A stretch of DNA of 64,000 nt from Bdellovibrio svalbardensis. Its GTDB lineage: Bacteria; Bdellovibrionota; Bdellovibrionia; Bdellovibrionales; Bdellovibrionaceae. This document shows, one piece after another, positions 26,678 to 35,839 of the stretch. Both the position numbers and the translations under genes were made by a program. The number at the start of each line of letters is the position of its first letter. The first letter of the stretch is position 1. The notes beneath the pieces are model-generated. The model ran no database searches. It saw only the letters and a list, made by a program, of their open reading frames with translations, and was not told the DNA's origin. Location of the stretch: positions 248,001 through 312,000 of the forward strand of contig NZ_JANRMI010000004.1 of assembly GCF_029531655.1 (NCBI RefSeq), read 5' to 3'.

Positions 26678-27899
26678 TACGAAGTCCTTCCATTGGCGTC
26701 AGCTGCCCGCCTCTGCGTGCCGGAGCCAAGGTAGCAATAAAACAGATCAATAAAGTCGCAAAACAAATCGCGATGGTGTCGGAAAAACGAATGCTCAAAC
26801 TGATGCTGTCGACTCGGTAAACCATCCCCGAAATCAGCCCCAGACTGCTTTGCGCCATATTGAAAAGGCCACACAGAATGAAGCCCAGCACAAAGCCCCC
26901 CAACAGCCCCAAGGCGCCCATAAAAAGCCCCTGGAAAGTGAAGATTTGAATGATGTCTTTACGACTCAGTCCCACAGTTTTAAGAATGGAAATGTCTTTG
27001 TAGCGCTGGACAACGTTAACAAATAACGTGGAGGAAATATTAAAGGCCGCTACGAAAATAATAATGGAGACCACAAAAAAGATCGCCGGGCGCTCCACGC
27101 TGACAGCATCAAAAAGATTTTCATTTGAATCACGCCAGTCCCGAACCCAGTAAGGAGAACCCAAGCTGCGACTCAAGTTAAAACCCGCCTCCCGAGCGTA
27201 TTGCGCGGATTGAAAACGCAAAAGCAATCCACTATAGCGGTCGCCAATATCCGCAACCTGTTGTGCGGCCGTCAAACCGGTAACGACAAAGCGCTCATTC
27301 CAGTCGTACTTCCCGAGCTCCATAATGCCTTGAACTTTGAACTGCCCCACTCGTCTTTGCAGACTTGAAGGATCCACAGTTTCTGTCACCGGCACAACGA
27401 CGCGAAATACATCGCCCACTTTAAGGTTCATCTTCTTGGCAAGACCCGAACCAATCAAAGCCAGCGGGACCTCTGACGGCTGAGTCAGATCATCGCTGCC
27501 ACTTTGCACCCGAGCTTTGAAACGCAGAACACTGTTCACACGATCGGTATCAAGGCCTTCCAAAAGAACGCCAGAAATTTGACCATTATGAGCCATGATT
27601 CCTTCGACGAACACGAAGCGCGTAGCCCCCTGCAAAGTTGGCTCTGCCTTTTTGATTCGCGTTTCCAGATCTTTCCAGTCATCAGGAAAGCGGGAACGCT
27701 TCACAACCTGGACATGCCCCGAGACATCGGTCATCGCTTGTTGCAAAGTGGATTCAAATCCACTCATCACGGCCATAGATACAACCAGGGCCGCGACCCC
27801 TAAGACCAAGCCCAAAAGAGCGAGAGGAGCGGTCCCACCAAAGAGTGTTTTTCTCGACAGCAACAACCGCCAAGAAATCCACGCCAATGCTGGGTTCAT
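26670..27899 (-). CDS. LolC/LolE-type lipoprotein-release permease (single copy, LolF-like)
   Basis: I start at the ATG at 27899 (MNPALAWISWRLLLSRK), the usual LolC/E N terminus; an upstream GTG at 27929 would add ten charged residues. The 409-residue protein has a first membrane helix (LALLGLVLGVAALVVSMAVM, residues about 25-45), a large periplasmic domain, and three C-terminal helices with the FtsX-type segment (IFVAAFNISSTLFVNVVQR, DISILKTVGLSRKDI). Only one such permease gene is present beside lolD, so the transporter probably contains two copies of the same subunit, as reported for LolF-type systems. It follows prfB. Confidence 0.85.
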   Translation of the reverse strand: MNPALAWISWRLLLSRKTLFGGTAPLALLGLVLGVAALVVSMAVMSGFESTLQQAMTDVSGHVQVVKRSRFPDDWKDLETRIKKAEPTLQGATRFVFVEGIMAHNGQISGVLLEGLDTDRVNSVLRFKARVQSGSDDLTQPSEVPLALIGSGLAKKMNLKVGDVFRVVVPVTETVDPSSLQRRVGQFKVQGIMELGKYDWNERFVVTGLTAAQQVADIGDRYSGLLLRFQSAQYAREAGFNLSRSLGSPYWVRDWRDSNENLFDAVSVERPAIFFVVSIIIFVAAFNISSTLFVNVVQRYKDISILKTVGLSRKDIIQIFTFQGLFMGALGLLGGFVLGFILCGLFNMAQSSLGLISGMVYRVDSISLSIRFSDTIAICFATLLICFIATLAPARRGGQLTPMEGLRNE

Positions 27900-27952
27900 T
27901 TTGCCAAACTTCACTTTACCGACTCTCACTTTAAGATTTTCATTTTAAACTT

Positions 27953-29084
27953 TCACAGCGCTGGAGTTTCAGCTGTGATTTGCGATTTAAGATAAGACAT
28001 AATGAAATCATCCAAATCGCCATTCATCACGTCATCAACCTGATTGGTCTCAAAATCCGTGCGATGATCTTTCACCAGCTGATAGGGATGCATGACATAC
28101 GAGCGGATTTGCGATCCCCACTCATTGGCCTTTTTCACCGAATTCATTGCGTCTTTTTCCGCATTGCGCTTTTCGATTTCTTTTTCGTAAAGCTTCGCCT
28201 TCAACATCTTCATCGCCTTTTCACGGTTCTGAATCTGCGAACGTTCAATTTGGCAAGAAACCACTATACCTGTCGGCAAATGGTACATACGAACTGCAGA
28301 GTCGGTTTTATTGACGTGCTGTCCACCGGCGCCGCTGGAACGGAAGGTTTCCACTCTGATTTCATCAGGCTTCACTTCAATATTGATATCGTCATCAACC
28401 TCTGCCCAGGCAAACACAGAGGCAAAAGAAGTATGACGTCTTGCACTCGAATCAAATGGTGAAATACGCACCAGGCGATGCACACCTGATTCAGCCTTAA
28501 GATACCCGTAGGCATAAGGGCCTTCGATCAAAAGCGTGCAGGATTTTATCCCCGCGCCCTCACCCTCGGTGACATCGATCATCTGATACTTGTAGCCGTG
28601 TTTGTCGGCGTAACGCATGTACATACGAAGAAGCATCTCTGCCCAATCGCAGGATTCCGTACCACCGGCTCCTGAGTTGATCGATAGATAAGTACTATTG
28701 CTGTCGAGCTCGCCATTAAGAACTCGCTTTAATTCAAGTTCTTGTCCGAATTTTTCAAGAGCCGCGACTTCGGTTTTTACTTCCGTAAAACTGTCTTCGT
28801 CCTGCGCCTCTTCAGCCATCTCAAGCAAAACCTTGGCGTCGTTCATACGGTTTAAAAAACCCTCGAACTCACCCACTGCTTTTTCGAGCAGACTTTTTTC
28901 TTTGTTCAATTTTTGCATTTCTGCAGGTTTTTCCCAAAGAGCCGGATTCTCTGCTTGGATCGCAAGCTCATCCAGACGCTTCTTTTTCTTATCTAGGTCA
29001 AAGATACCCCCGGAGTTCCTTTGAAAAACTCTCGAGAGCTAAGATTTTACTTTTTACTTCTGAAGCTTCAGTAACGATAGACAT
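27953..29084 (-). CDS. prfB: Peptide chain release factor 2, expressed by programmed +1 frameshift
   Basis: The coding region is split. A 28-residue first part starts at 29084 (MSIVTEASEVKSKIL) and ends ELRGYL at an in-frame TGA at 28998-29000. Reading then resumes one base forward at 28999 (GAC) and runs to 27953, for 376 residues. The slip site reads CTT-TGA-C and is preceded by CGGGGG three bases upstream of CTT, the same arrangement as in the E. coli gene. The main part carries the tripeptide anticodon SPF (ISPFDSSARRHTSF) and the catalytic GAGGQHVNK. RF2 terminates at UGA and UAA, so poor UGA termination promotes its own synthesis. It lies between ybeY and the lol genes. Confidence 0.96.
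28994..29012 (-). promoter_or_regulatory. prfB recoding site
   Basis: On the minus strand the segment reads CGGGGG, then TAT, then CTT TGA C. The internal Shine-Dalgarno-like run, the slippery CTT and the UGA with 3' C are all present, which is the complete known signal for the autoregulatory +1 shift. Confidence 0.95.
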
Positions 29085-29115
29085 GCAAACAATGTCATTT
29101 TTTACGGGAGCTATG

Positions 29116-29562
29116 TCAAGAGCCGCTCTGCAGCAACTTTTCGAAAACAGCATCCTGAAGGTCGAACATTTCTTTGGCGTCCTTCTCAGATGTTTCGTGG
29201 TCATAACCCAAAAGATGCAGAACGCCGTGGAGCAACATGTAGCCAAGTTCTTTTTGGAAAGTCAGGCCGTGCTCTTTCGCCTGGCGTTTGAGCACCTCGG
29301 GACACAACACCAGCTCCCCCAAAGATAAAGGGTCCATGGAATCAAAACTCAAAACATCGGTGGCATAGTCTTTTCCGCGGAACTCTTTGTTGATCTTCTG
29401 AGCAGGCTTCTTATCCAGGAAGACCATCGCGAGCTCACGTTTGGCCTTGTCTGCTGAGATGACTTTGCGTTTTTTTAACTCAGCAGTAAGAGCTTTCATC
29501 CATTCTTCAACGAATTTGCGGGGAATGGCGTGCTTGGATTCATTCACGATTAGAACTTGCAT
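29116..29562 (-). CDS. ybeY: Endoribonuclease YbeY
   Basis: The 148-residue UPF0054 protein carries the zinc-binding HGVLHLLGYDH motif (H-x3-H-x5-H) near residue 115 and the conserved FRGKDYATDVLSF segment. YbeY is a metal-dependent RNase involved in 16S rRNA 3' maturation and ribosome quality control. It begins five bases after the 7TM-HD gene, a neighbourhood also seen in other bacteria (PgpH-type HD protein next to ybeY), and prfB follows after 31 bases. Confidence 0.95.
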   Translation of the reverse strand: MQVLIVNESKHAIPRKFVEEWMKALTAELKKRKVISADKAKRELAMVFLDKKPAQKINKEFRGKDYATDVLSFDSMDPLSLGELVLCPEVLKRQAKEHGLTFQKELGYMLLHGVLHLLGYDHETSEKDAKEMFDLQDAVFEKLLQSGS

Positions 29563-29567
29563 ACGAT

Positions 29568-31970
29568 CTATGTTCCCTTACTCACTTCACCCAAACCACC
29601 ACCCGCACTGCGAGGATAGTCGATGCGTTGATGGTAAATTCCCAATAAGATGCGGATAAAGGCCGCTTCCACTTTTGAAATATCTTTCAAAGTCAGATTG
29701 CATTCATCCAACTGCCCATCCGAGAACTTTCTTTGAATGATATTTCGCACAATGTTCTGCAAACGCGCCGGGGTCGGCTCATCCAATGAACGTGCGGCAG
29801 CCTCGATACTGTCAGCCAGCATACATAATGCAGATTCACGGAACTGCGGTTTGGGCCCTGGATAACGGAAGTCCTGATCGCTAATTTCTGGGTCATCTCC
29901 CTTTTTTAGATCCAAGGCCTTGTTGAAGAAGTATGAAATCAAGGTGGTGCCGTGATGCTGAATCACTCCGTCAATAATAGGCTTGCCGAGCTTATAAGAA
30001 ATCCCCATTTCCACGCCATCCTTAACGTGGGCAATCAGAAGGGTTTTACTCATAAACGGAGAAATATGATCATGAGGATTGTGCCCCGGCTTTTGATTCT
30101 CAATGAAGTAATTTGAGTGCTCCATCTTGCCGATATCATGATAGTAACACATCACTTTACCCAGCAATGGATTGGCCCCAATTTCTTCAGCCGCCGCTTC
30201 CACCATTGATCCCACCATCATAGAGTGATGATAGGTTCCCGGCGCCTTGACGATCATCTCTTTCAACAGAGGGTGATTCAAATTGCTCAGCTCAAGCAAT
30301 TTAACATCCGTCGTGTAGTTAAAGATCGATTCCAACAGAGGAATGAACATCATCGCAAACAAGGCACTGAAAATACCCCCGATGAAACCACCCGGAATAG
30401 CAAAGAGGATCTCTTTGACTCCGCCCTCCTGATCGTACTTGGTCATCGTCAGAATAAAGGCAATCATCAGAGCATTCACAATACCCGTTCTCACCCCGGC
30501 GAAGTAAATGTCATTACGAGTTTTGCAGTTAAAGACCCCGCGAGCTGCGGCAATCCCGCCAACCAAACTGACAATCATAAACGCATAATTGTAGTCTACC
30601 ATCACACCCAGGCAGACAGAGATAAAGGCCGTAAAGAGCCAAACCACTTCACCGGAGGTTACAAGCAAGCCTACCAACATCGGACCCGCCGCAACGGGAG
30701 CTGCAAACAACCAGAAAGTCGCCGGCAGCAAATGGCCCAATTTGGAAACGAAGGCGGCGTCCGTGATAAATAGATATAATTTCGTGAACAGGATCATCCC
30801 AAAGGCGATCAACATCATGACCACGAGATCTTTAAACTCCACTTTCACGCGATTTAAGCTAAATCGCTTCAAGTAAGAAAAGAACACCAGGATGGAAACA
30901 GAAAGCAACAAGGCCATGGAAAGCGACATGATGTCTTTGCGTTTATCGGCGCGAATATTCTCAATTTGTTTGATTACGGCCATCTGGAATGGCTGAACCA
31001 CTGACCCTTGAGCGATGATCGTTTGATTTTTCTTAATCGTGATTGAAACCGGGATAACCGCCTCTCGGGCCGCTTGACGACGAGTTGCGATTTCCTGCTT
31101 GTTCAAAGTCATATTCGGAACCAGCAACGAACGTGCAAAATACAAGATATTCGCACGATCACTTTCACTAAAGCGCTCGAGATCTTTTTTATCATCGAGG
31201 TTAAAGTTTTCCGGCCCCTGCAAATCCAGCACTTCACTGCGGCTTACTGAGAACTCTCTGCCAAGATTATTCTTGTGCACCACTCTGGCAACGATGTTGG
31301 TTTGATTTGCCGGAATAAAGCGATCTGGAGCCTCTGCAATCTTCTTTTCATACCAGTTCTCAAGATTGCGGATCAGAACAGATTCAATACGTGGATTGAA
31401 CTTGTTATCAATCAACCATTCAAACATGAAGTCAGAAACTTGAACGCCCAGCTCTTTTTCAAATTCCTTTTTGTACTGAAAGAACTCTTTCACCTTCGCG
31501 CGATGCTCAGCAGATGACTTGGGCCAATTCGTTTCACGGTAATAAGCCCTTAAAGTACGGAAAGAATGAATCAATCCTTGCGAGACCCGTTCAAAAACAT
31601 TCGTGTCATAGTCATAAACCATGGGCACGGCGAACTCACTTTTAAGTCGCTTCTCTTCAGTCGTGACCTCATCGGTCATCTCAAAGCCGATCGGCGAACT
31701 GACATCAAATTTCGCCACATCGCCGACATTGAAGTTATAAGGAATATCGAACTGATAAAAGATGGTATAGGAAAGTAGAACGCAATAGAGGAAAATCAAA
31801 GCCGCACGACGAATAAAGAATTTTTCTTCCATCAACTGCACAACACGGCCGAAGAAAGTTTTCTCCAAACCAATGGAGTCCACCCAGTCCAAAAACTTCA
31901 GACTGTGATCTTCGTAGTTAACACGCGTCGTAGGACTGTCGCCCTTTTTTGAGTGCTTGTTTCGCTGCAT
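29568..31970 (-). CDS. 7TM-HD family protein (PgpH-like cyclic-dinucleotide phosphodiesterase)
   Basis: The 800 residues start with a cytoplasmic tail and a first membrane helix (about residues 52-72). A large extracytoplasmic 7TMR-HDED domain follows (to about residue 345), then seven closely spaced membrane helices and a C-terminal HD domain with TYHHSMMVGSMVEAAAEEIG and YYHDIGKMEHSNYF. PgpH of Firmicutes, with the same layout, hydrolyses c-di-AMP; the substrate here is not proven, and c-di-AMP synthesis genes are not in the window. It heads the ybeY-prfB-lol-bamA direction and diverges from mazG. Confidence 0.85.
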   Translation of the reverse strand: MQRNKHSKKGDSPTTRVNYEDHSLKFLDWVDSIGLEKTFFGRVVQLMEEKFFIRRAALIFLYCVLLSYTIFYQFDIPYNFNVGDVAKFDVSSPIGFEMTDEVTTEEKRLKSEFAVPMVYDYDTNVFERVSQGLIHSFRTLRAYYRETNWPKSSAEHRAKVKEFFQYKKEFEKELGVQVSDFMFEWLIDNKFNPRIESVLIRNLENWYEKKIAEAPDRFIPANQTNIVARVVHKNNLGREFSVSRSEVLDLQGPENFNLDDKKDLERFSESDRANILYFARSLLVPNMTLNKQEIATRRQAAREAVIPVSITIKKNQTIIAQGSVVQPFQMAVIKQIENIRADKRKDIMSLSMALLLSVSILVFFSYLKRFSLNRVKVEFKDLVVMMLIAFGMILFTKLYLFITDAAFVSKLGHLLPATFWLFAAPVAAGPMLVGLLVTSGEVVWLFTAFISVCLGVMVDYNYAFMIVSLVGGIAAARGVFNCKTRNDIYFAGVRTGIVNALMIAFILTMTKYDQEGGVKEILFAIPGGFIGGIFSALFAMMFIPLLESIFNYTTDVKLLELSNLNHPLLKEMIVKAPGTYHHSMMVGSMVEAAAEEIGANPLLGKVMCYYHDIGKMEHSNYFIENQKPGHNPHDHISPFMSKTLLIAHVKDGVEMGISYKLGKPIIDGVIQHHGTTLISYFFNKALDLKKGDDPEISDQDFRYPGPKPQFRESALCMLADSIEAAARSLDEPTPARLQNIVRNIIQRKFSDGQLDECNLTLKDISKVEAAFIRILLGIYHQRIDYPRSAGGGLGEVSKGT

Positions 31971-32079
31971 AACTTAGTTTGCGTCCAATCTCAACTTTGA
32001 TACTCAATTTAGATCTTCCATTAGGCTCTCGGTTTAGGCTAGCATTGATACCATTCCAATAAGAAAGTCGAGGCCCTAA

Positions 32080-32907
32080 ATGGCAAAATCTCCCTCTAAC
32101 TTACGTCAAATTGAGTCCTTAGTCGAGATCGTAAAATCACTGCGGGGTCCGGACGGCTGCCCTTGGGATAAAGAGCAAACTCATGAGTCTTTGACCCAGT
32201 ATGCAATTGAGGAAACCCACGAACTGGTGGAAGCCATTGAAGACAAGGGATCGCATCGCGACAAAAAAATGAAGGAAGAACTGGGGGACGTTCTTTTCCA
32301 AGTGCTGTTGCACTCAGAGATGGCCGGCGAGCGTGGCGCATTCACCCTTGCTGATGTGATTGAGAGCATTTCCGAGAAACTCATTCGTCGTCACCCCCAT
32401 GTTTTTGCTGATGTCAGCGTCGCAGATTCTGCTGAAGTGATTCGCAACTGGGAAGAAATTAAGAAAAAGGAAAAAGCCCTGAAAGGCGAAGAGGCTAAAT
32501 CTGCTTATGCCTTGAATGTTCCTCCCCTGCCAGCTCTGCAACGCGCTTTCAAAATAGGCAAACGCACCGAGAAGTTGCAATTTGATTGGGCGAATGCCGA
32601 GGGTGTTATGGTCAAAGTTGAAGAGGAATTGGATGAATTGCGCGAAGCGCTGGATTTAGTCTCTGCCGCGGAAATCGAACACGAACTGGGTGATGTCCTG
32701 TTCTCTCTGGCCCAACTCGGTCGTCACCTGGGCATGGATCCGGAACAAGTTCTGCGCAAAGCCAACTCCCGCTTCGAAGCTCGCTTCAATAAAATGATTG
32801 AATTCAGCGAAGCCGACTCCAAAGATTGGGGCACGTTGAGTCTTGATGACAAAGAAGCTTACTGGCTGAAGGCCAAAGCAGCTTTAAAAAATACCGAAAA
32901 AGCATAG
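32080..32907 (+). CDS. mazG: Nucleoside triphosphate pyrophosphohydrolase MazG
   Basis: The 275-residue protein has two MazG domains. The first carries DGCPWDKEQTHESL and the metal-binding EETHELVEAIED; the second carries KVEEELDELREALD and HELGDVLFSLAQLGRHL. It hydrolyses NTPs to NMP and pyrophosphate, cleaning the nucleotide pool and modulating stress responses. GAGG precedes the ATG. It is monocistronic and followed by a hairpin at 32919-32946. Confidence 0.93.
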   Translation: MAKSPSNLRQIESLVEIVKSLRGPDGCPWDKEQTHESLTQYAIEETHELVEAIEDKGSHRDKKMKEELGDVLFQVLLHSEMAGERGAFTLADVIESISEKLIRRHPHVFADVSVADSAEVIRNWEEIKKKEKALKGEEAKSAYALNVPPLPALQRAFKIGKRTEKLQFDWANAEGVMVKVEEELDELREALDLVSAAEIEHELGDVLFSLAQLGRHLGMDPEQVLRKANSRFEARFNKMIEFSEADSKDWGTLSLDDKEAYWLKAKAALKNTEKA

Positions 32908-32918
32908 TTCCGCTCTCT

Positions 32919-32946
32919 GGGAGCGTCGCAATTTTGACGACGCTCC
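32919..32946 (+). terminator. Hairpin after mazG
   Basis: GGAGCGTCG and CGACGCTCC form a 9-bp perfect stem around a CAATTTTGA loop, about 12 bases after the mazG stop. There is no T-run, so factor-independent termination is uncertain. Confidence 0.5.
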
Positions 32947-32949
32947 TCT

Positions 32950-33350
32950 ATGCTTGAACATCGAACCCCATCTCAAGTCGCCAACCAGACTGATCTAAAG
33001 AAGAGTTTTCGCGAGACCTTGATCCCTAGCCAGTGTTACGAAACACGGTTTAAAATTTCAATTTTAAGGCGACGAAAAGTTCATCACTCTTTTCAGACTT
33101 CCCAAATAAACGCGCACTTAGCCACCTCACCAAGCTGAATTTTCAAGTAAAGTGCGCAAAGGTTTAACAGTGGAAAATTATTTTGAGGCTGGTCTTTTAG
33201 CCAAACACGCATGATTTCAATCATTTAGCACGTGTCAAAAAGAGACTCTTAACAAATTAAAAAACGAATTCACGCACTTAGGGGGCATTTCAGTTTTCGA
33301 CCTTCTTCAACGAAACTAACTTCATCACGAAACGCAAACGTGGTGGGGAT
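32950..33350. other. Intergenic stretch without a supported gene, upstream of the gliding operon
   Basis: About 400 bases with only a 62-codon open frame (32950-33138) that has no ribosome site, no recognisable motif and an unusual Arg/Ser/His-rich composition. I take the stretch as non-coding and as the likely site of the gliding operon promoter and control region; I could not identify a clear promoter. Confidence 0.4.
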
Positions 33351-33368
33351 GCCTAGGAGGGCAAGAGT

Positions 33369-34421
33369 ATGGTTAACAAAGTCGCACGCAAAGCAATGAC
33401 ATTCGCCTCAGCGGTAGCAATGCTTGCAGGTTGCGCTAAAGGTGGAGGATCTTTCTCTACTCTCGCAGACTCTGCAGACTTCAAGCAGGAAGCTGTGTAC
33501 GTCCCTAAGAAGATCGATATCCTTTGGGTGATCGACAACTCGGGCTCTATGGCATCATCACAAGCTAACTTGGCAAGTAACTTTCAATCATTCATTTCAC
33601 GCTTCAACCAATTCAACTATGACTTCCACATGGCAGTGGTCACAACAGACGGCTGGGAAAAGCAATTCAACGCGAACAGTGTAAAAGCAAAAATCAGAGA
33701 TGGAAATACAACTCATTCTGGTGTGTTTGTTATGGATAAGAACACTCCAAACCTCAGCAGTGTCTTTGATATCAACGCCAAGGTTGGCGTAAATGGGAAT
33801 GGTGACGAACGTGCCTTTGAAAGTCTTTATCAGTCTTTAAGCAATGAACCAACGAATGATGCCCTTGGTTTCCGTCGTTCTGACGCATTCCTGGCGGTTA
33901 TTATCGTGAGTGACGAAGACGACTTTTCAAATTCAACAACTGGTTTGATAGAAGACTACAACAGCGCCAGTGTTTATCCTGTTTCAAAATATACTAACTT
34001 CCTGGACTCTTACACTGGTGGCTTGGCGGCTGGAAGAAACTACTCCGTAAATACAATTTCCATCCAAGATACAGCTTGTTTGAATCAGTTGAATACCGGG
34101 GCGCAAAAGGTTGCTCAGCGCTATGCTGCGATTTCGGATGCAACAGGCGGCGTGAAAGCTTCGATCTGCTCTAACTTCGGAACTTCATTGTCACTCATCT
34201 CTGACTCAATCATCCAGCTTTCCAGCGCTTTCAAGCTGACTCGCGAACCAATCCCAGAAACTATCGTGGTAAGTGTTGATGGAGTCGTCGTTCCGCAAGA
34301 TGCAACGAACGGCTGGACATATGATGTAGCAACTATGATTCTGACTTTCCATGGCAGCGCAGTTCCTGGCGCGAACACAAGCGTGAAGATTAACTTCGAT
34401 CCAAAATCGATCCAATTGTAA
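33369..34421 (+). CDS. VWA-domain lipoprotein, candidate CglB-like gliding adhesin
   Basis: AGGAGG lies 10 bases before the ATG. The 350-residue product has a lipoprotein signal (AVAMLAGC, Cys22) and a von Willebrand A domain with an intact MIDAS start, DILWVIDNSGSMASSQANL (DxSGS near residue 56), plus IIVSDEDDFSNS, the third metal-ligand region. Two further cysteines (DTACLNQL, ASICSNFG) may form a disulfide. A small beta-domain with PETIVVSVDGVVVPQDATN closes the protein. It is the first gene of an Agl/Glt-type operon, 11 bases before the next gene. In Myxococcus the gliding adhesin CglB is also a VWA lipoprotein, so I infer a surface or outer-membrane adhesin role; sequence homology to CglB itself is not shown. 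Confidence 0.75.
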   Translation: MVNKVARKAMTFASAVAMLAGCAKGGGSFSTLADSADFKQEAVYVPKKIDILWVIDNSGSMASSQANLASNFQSFISRFNQFNYDFHMAVVTTDGWEKQFNANSVKAKIRDGNTTHSGVFVMDKNTPNLSSVFDINAKVGVNGNGDERAFESLYQSLSNEPTNDALGFRRSDAFLAVIIVSDEDDFSNSTTGLIEDYNSASVYPVSKYTNFLDSYTGGLAAGRNYSVNTISIQDTACLNQLNTGAQKVAQRYAAISDATGGVKASICSNFGTSLSLISDSIIQLSSAFKLTREPIPETIVVSVDGVVVPQDATNGWTYDVATMILTFHGSAVPGANTSVKINFDPKSIQL

Positions 34422-34432
34422 GAAGGTGTTGT

Positions 34433-35044
34433 ATGAGCGGTGGGGCACAAGCAACAGTTACAAAAGGTCAAGAGTGGTTTATTCTTCGTGGGGACATGAA
34501 ATACGGTCCTTACGAGTACAGATCCTTGATCACAATGATCCAAAATGGCGAGCTCTATGATTATAACTTCGTATGGGCGCCGCACCTCGAGAATTGGACT
34601 CTCGTAGGTGATCTTCAGGATTTCTCCAAAGATCGTCTTTGCCGTCTCATCGAAAGCAAAGATCATCTCGCGGGATCTTTCAAAGACCGAAAAGTACCAC
34701 GTGTTGATTTAACGACACCGGTATACGCTCACAACGATCATTCATTCTTTGATGGTCAGACCGTCAGCGTCAGCGAAAATGGAGCTCTCGTTCTTTTGAA
34801 CGATCCCCTTCTTCTGCCTGGTCAAAAAATCATGCTTCATTTCAGAGTGTCTGAAGTGAATTCCCAATCTTTTAATGTTCTTTGTGAGATCGTTCGCAAG
34901 AACTATTCAAAGCAAAGACTGAATGTAAAATCCGGCCTGCATTATGCTGTTCGTTTCCTCGAAGTGCAAGGGACTGGTTCTGAGCAACTTACAAAATGGT
35001 CGCGCGGTGGCGTTGCCAAGGAGGAAACAAATGGCATTTCTTAA
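34433..35044 (+). CDS. GYF-like plus PilZ domain protein of the gliding operon
   Basis: The 203-residue cytoplasmic protein has an N-terminal GYF_2-type domain (EWFILRGDMKYGPYEYRSL ... YNFVWAPHLENWTLV, residues about 14-62). A PilZ domain follows (about 85-190) with the c-di-GMP-binding RxxxR motif (RKVPRVD) and a near-canonical second motif (SVSENG, with Ser for the usual Asp/Asn). GYF domains also occur in the cytoplasmic part of GltJ of Myxococcus. The gene overlaps the TolQ-like motor gene by 14 bases. I infer that it binds c-di-GMP and docks to the motor or spanning protein to switch gliding. Confidence 0.75.
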   Translation: MSGGAQATVTKGQEWFILRGDMKYGPYEYRSLITMIQNGELYDYNFVWAPHLENWTLVGDLQDFSKDRLCRLIESKDHLAGSFKDRKVPRVDLTTPVYAHNDHSFFDGQTVSVSENGALVLLNDPLLLPGQKIMLHFRVSEVNSQSFNVLCEIVRKNYSKQRLNVKSGLHYAVRFLEVQGTGSEQLTKWSRGGVAKEETNGIS

Positions 35045-35735
35045 ATTCATGAATGAATCCGGTGTCGTAGGCTGGACAATTCTTTTGACTGGTATCGGAT
35101 CTTTGATCCTTGTCGCAGAACGAGCAAAAATGCTCTACAAAGAGTATGGGATGAATTCCGAAGAATTCATGGGCAAAGTCCAAACTCTGGTGCTTGCAAA
35201 AAAACTTGATGAAGCTCTTTTGATGTGCGCACAGCTTGAGAAAAAACCTCTGGCGGCGGCTTTCAAAACGATCTTGGAAAAAGCCGATCGTGATGACGAT
35301 TCAATCTTCCAGGCTCATGATATCGCTTTGTCAGAGAATATTCCTTTGTACACAAAACGCCTGCACTATCTTTCAATGCTTGCCAACGTTGCAACATTGC
35401 TGGGTCTTTTGGGTACGATCCACGGTTTGATCCTGTCGTTCCAAGCGGTTGCACAAGCCGATCCTGCGCAGAAACAAGCTTTGCTGGCGCAAGGTATCTC
35501 GGTTTCAATGTATACGACAGCTTTGGGCTTGGCGGTTGCGATTCCGGCGATGGTGTTCTTCTCATTCCTGACTTCACGTCAAAATGAATTGATGGAAGAG
35601 ATGCAGGAAAAATGCAGCAAGCTTGCGGAACTTCTCACAAGCGCTCATATCCCGAACCTTACTCGTCAGAATGTTTTCCCTGACCATGTGACTGCAACTA
35701 TGACACCTCCAGCTCCCGGCGCGAAAGTCTCTTAA
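35031..35735 (+). CDS. aglR: TolQ/ExbB/MotA-family motor subunit (AglR-like)
   Basis: The start at 35031 (MAFLKFMNESGVVG) has AAGGAGG at six bases; longer in-frame starts lie inside the preceding gene. The 234 residues contain three membrane helices (VGWTILLTGIGSLILVAE; NVATLLGLLGTIHGLILSF; GISVSMYTTALGLAVAIPAMVFF) and the family LGLLGT motif. With two TolR-like partners it would form a proton-driven channel in the inner membrane. The arrangement TolQ-TolR-TolR next to TPR, FHA/TonB-C and barrel genes is that of AglR-AglQ-AglS in Myxococcus, which powers gliding. A Tol-Pal or Ton role is less likely because no tolA, tolB, pal or tonB gene is present. Confidence 0.8.
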   Translation: MAFLKFMNESGVVGWTILLTGIGSLILVAERAKMLYKEYGMNSEEFMGKVQTLVLAKKLDEALLMCAQLEKKPLAAAFKTILEKADRDDDSIFQAHDIALSENIPLYTKRLHYLSMLANVATLLGLLGTIHGLILSFQAVAQADPAQKQALLAQGISVSMYTTALGLAVAIPAMVFFSFLTSRQNELMEEMQEKCSKLAELLTSAHIPNLTRQNVFPDHVTATMTPPAPGAKVS

Positions 35736-35775
35736 CCGAGACGAAGCACTAACTGAGAGATGTGGGTAGACTCAG

Positions 35776-35801
35776 TACTCCGGCGAAGCCGGAGTGTAGA
35801 C
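35776..35801 (+). repeat. Short palindromic repeat, copy B (between motor genes)
   Basis: TACTCCGGC-GAA-GCCGGAGT plus the tail GTAGAC. A degenerate second unit (TCCGGACGAAGGACGGAGT) follows at 35806-35826. Both lie in the 104-base gap between the TolQ-like and first TolR-like gene. Confidence 0.8.
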
Positions 35802-35839
35802 AAAAATTCCGGACGAAGGACGGAGTAAAATTGTGAGGT

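Noticed and set aside
28998-29246. Separate 82-codon gene upstream of a truncated prfB, or a broken prfB
   Set aside because: The exact recoding signal (CGGGGG, CTT, UGA-C) explains the frame change; the first 54 codons of that frame lie antisense or out of frame to ybeY.
32950-33138. 62-codon open frame between mazG and the VWA gene
   Set aside because: No ribosome site, no recognisable motif, unusual composition, and it begins at the mazG hairpin; treated as chance.
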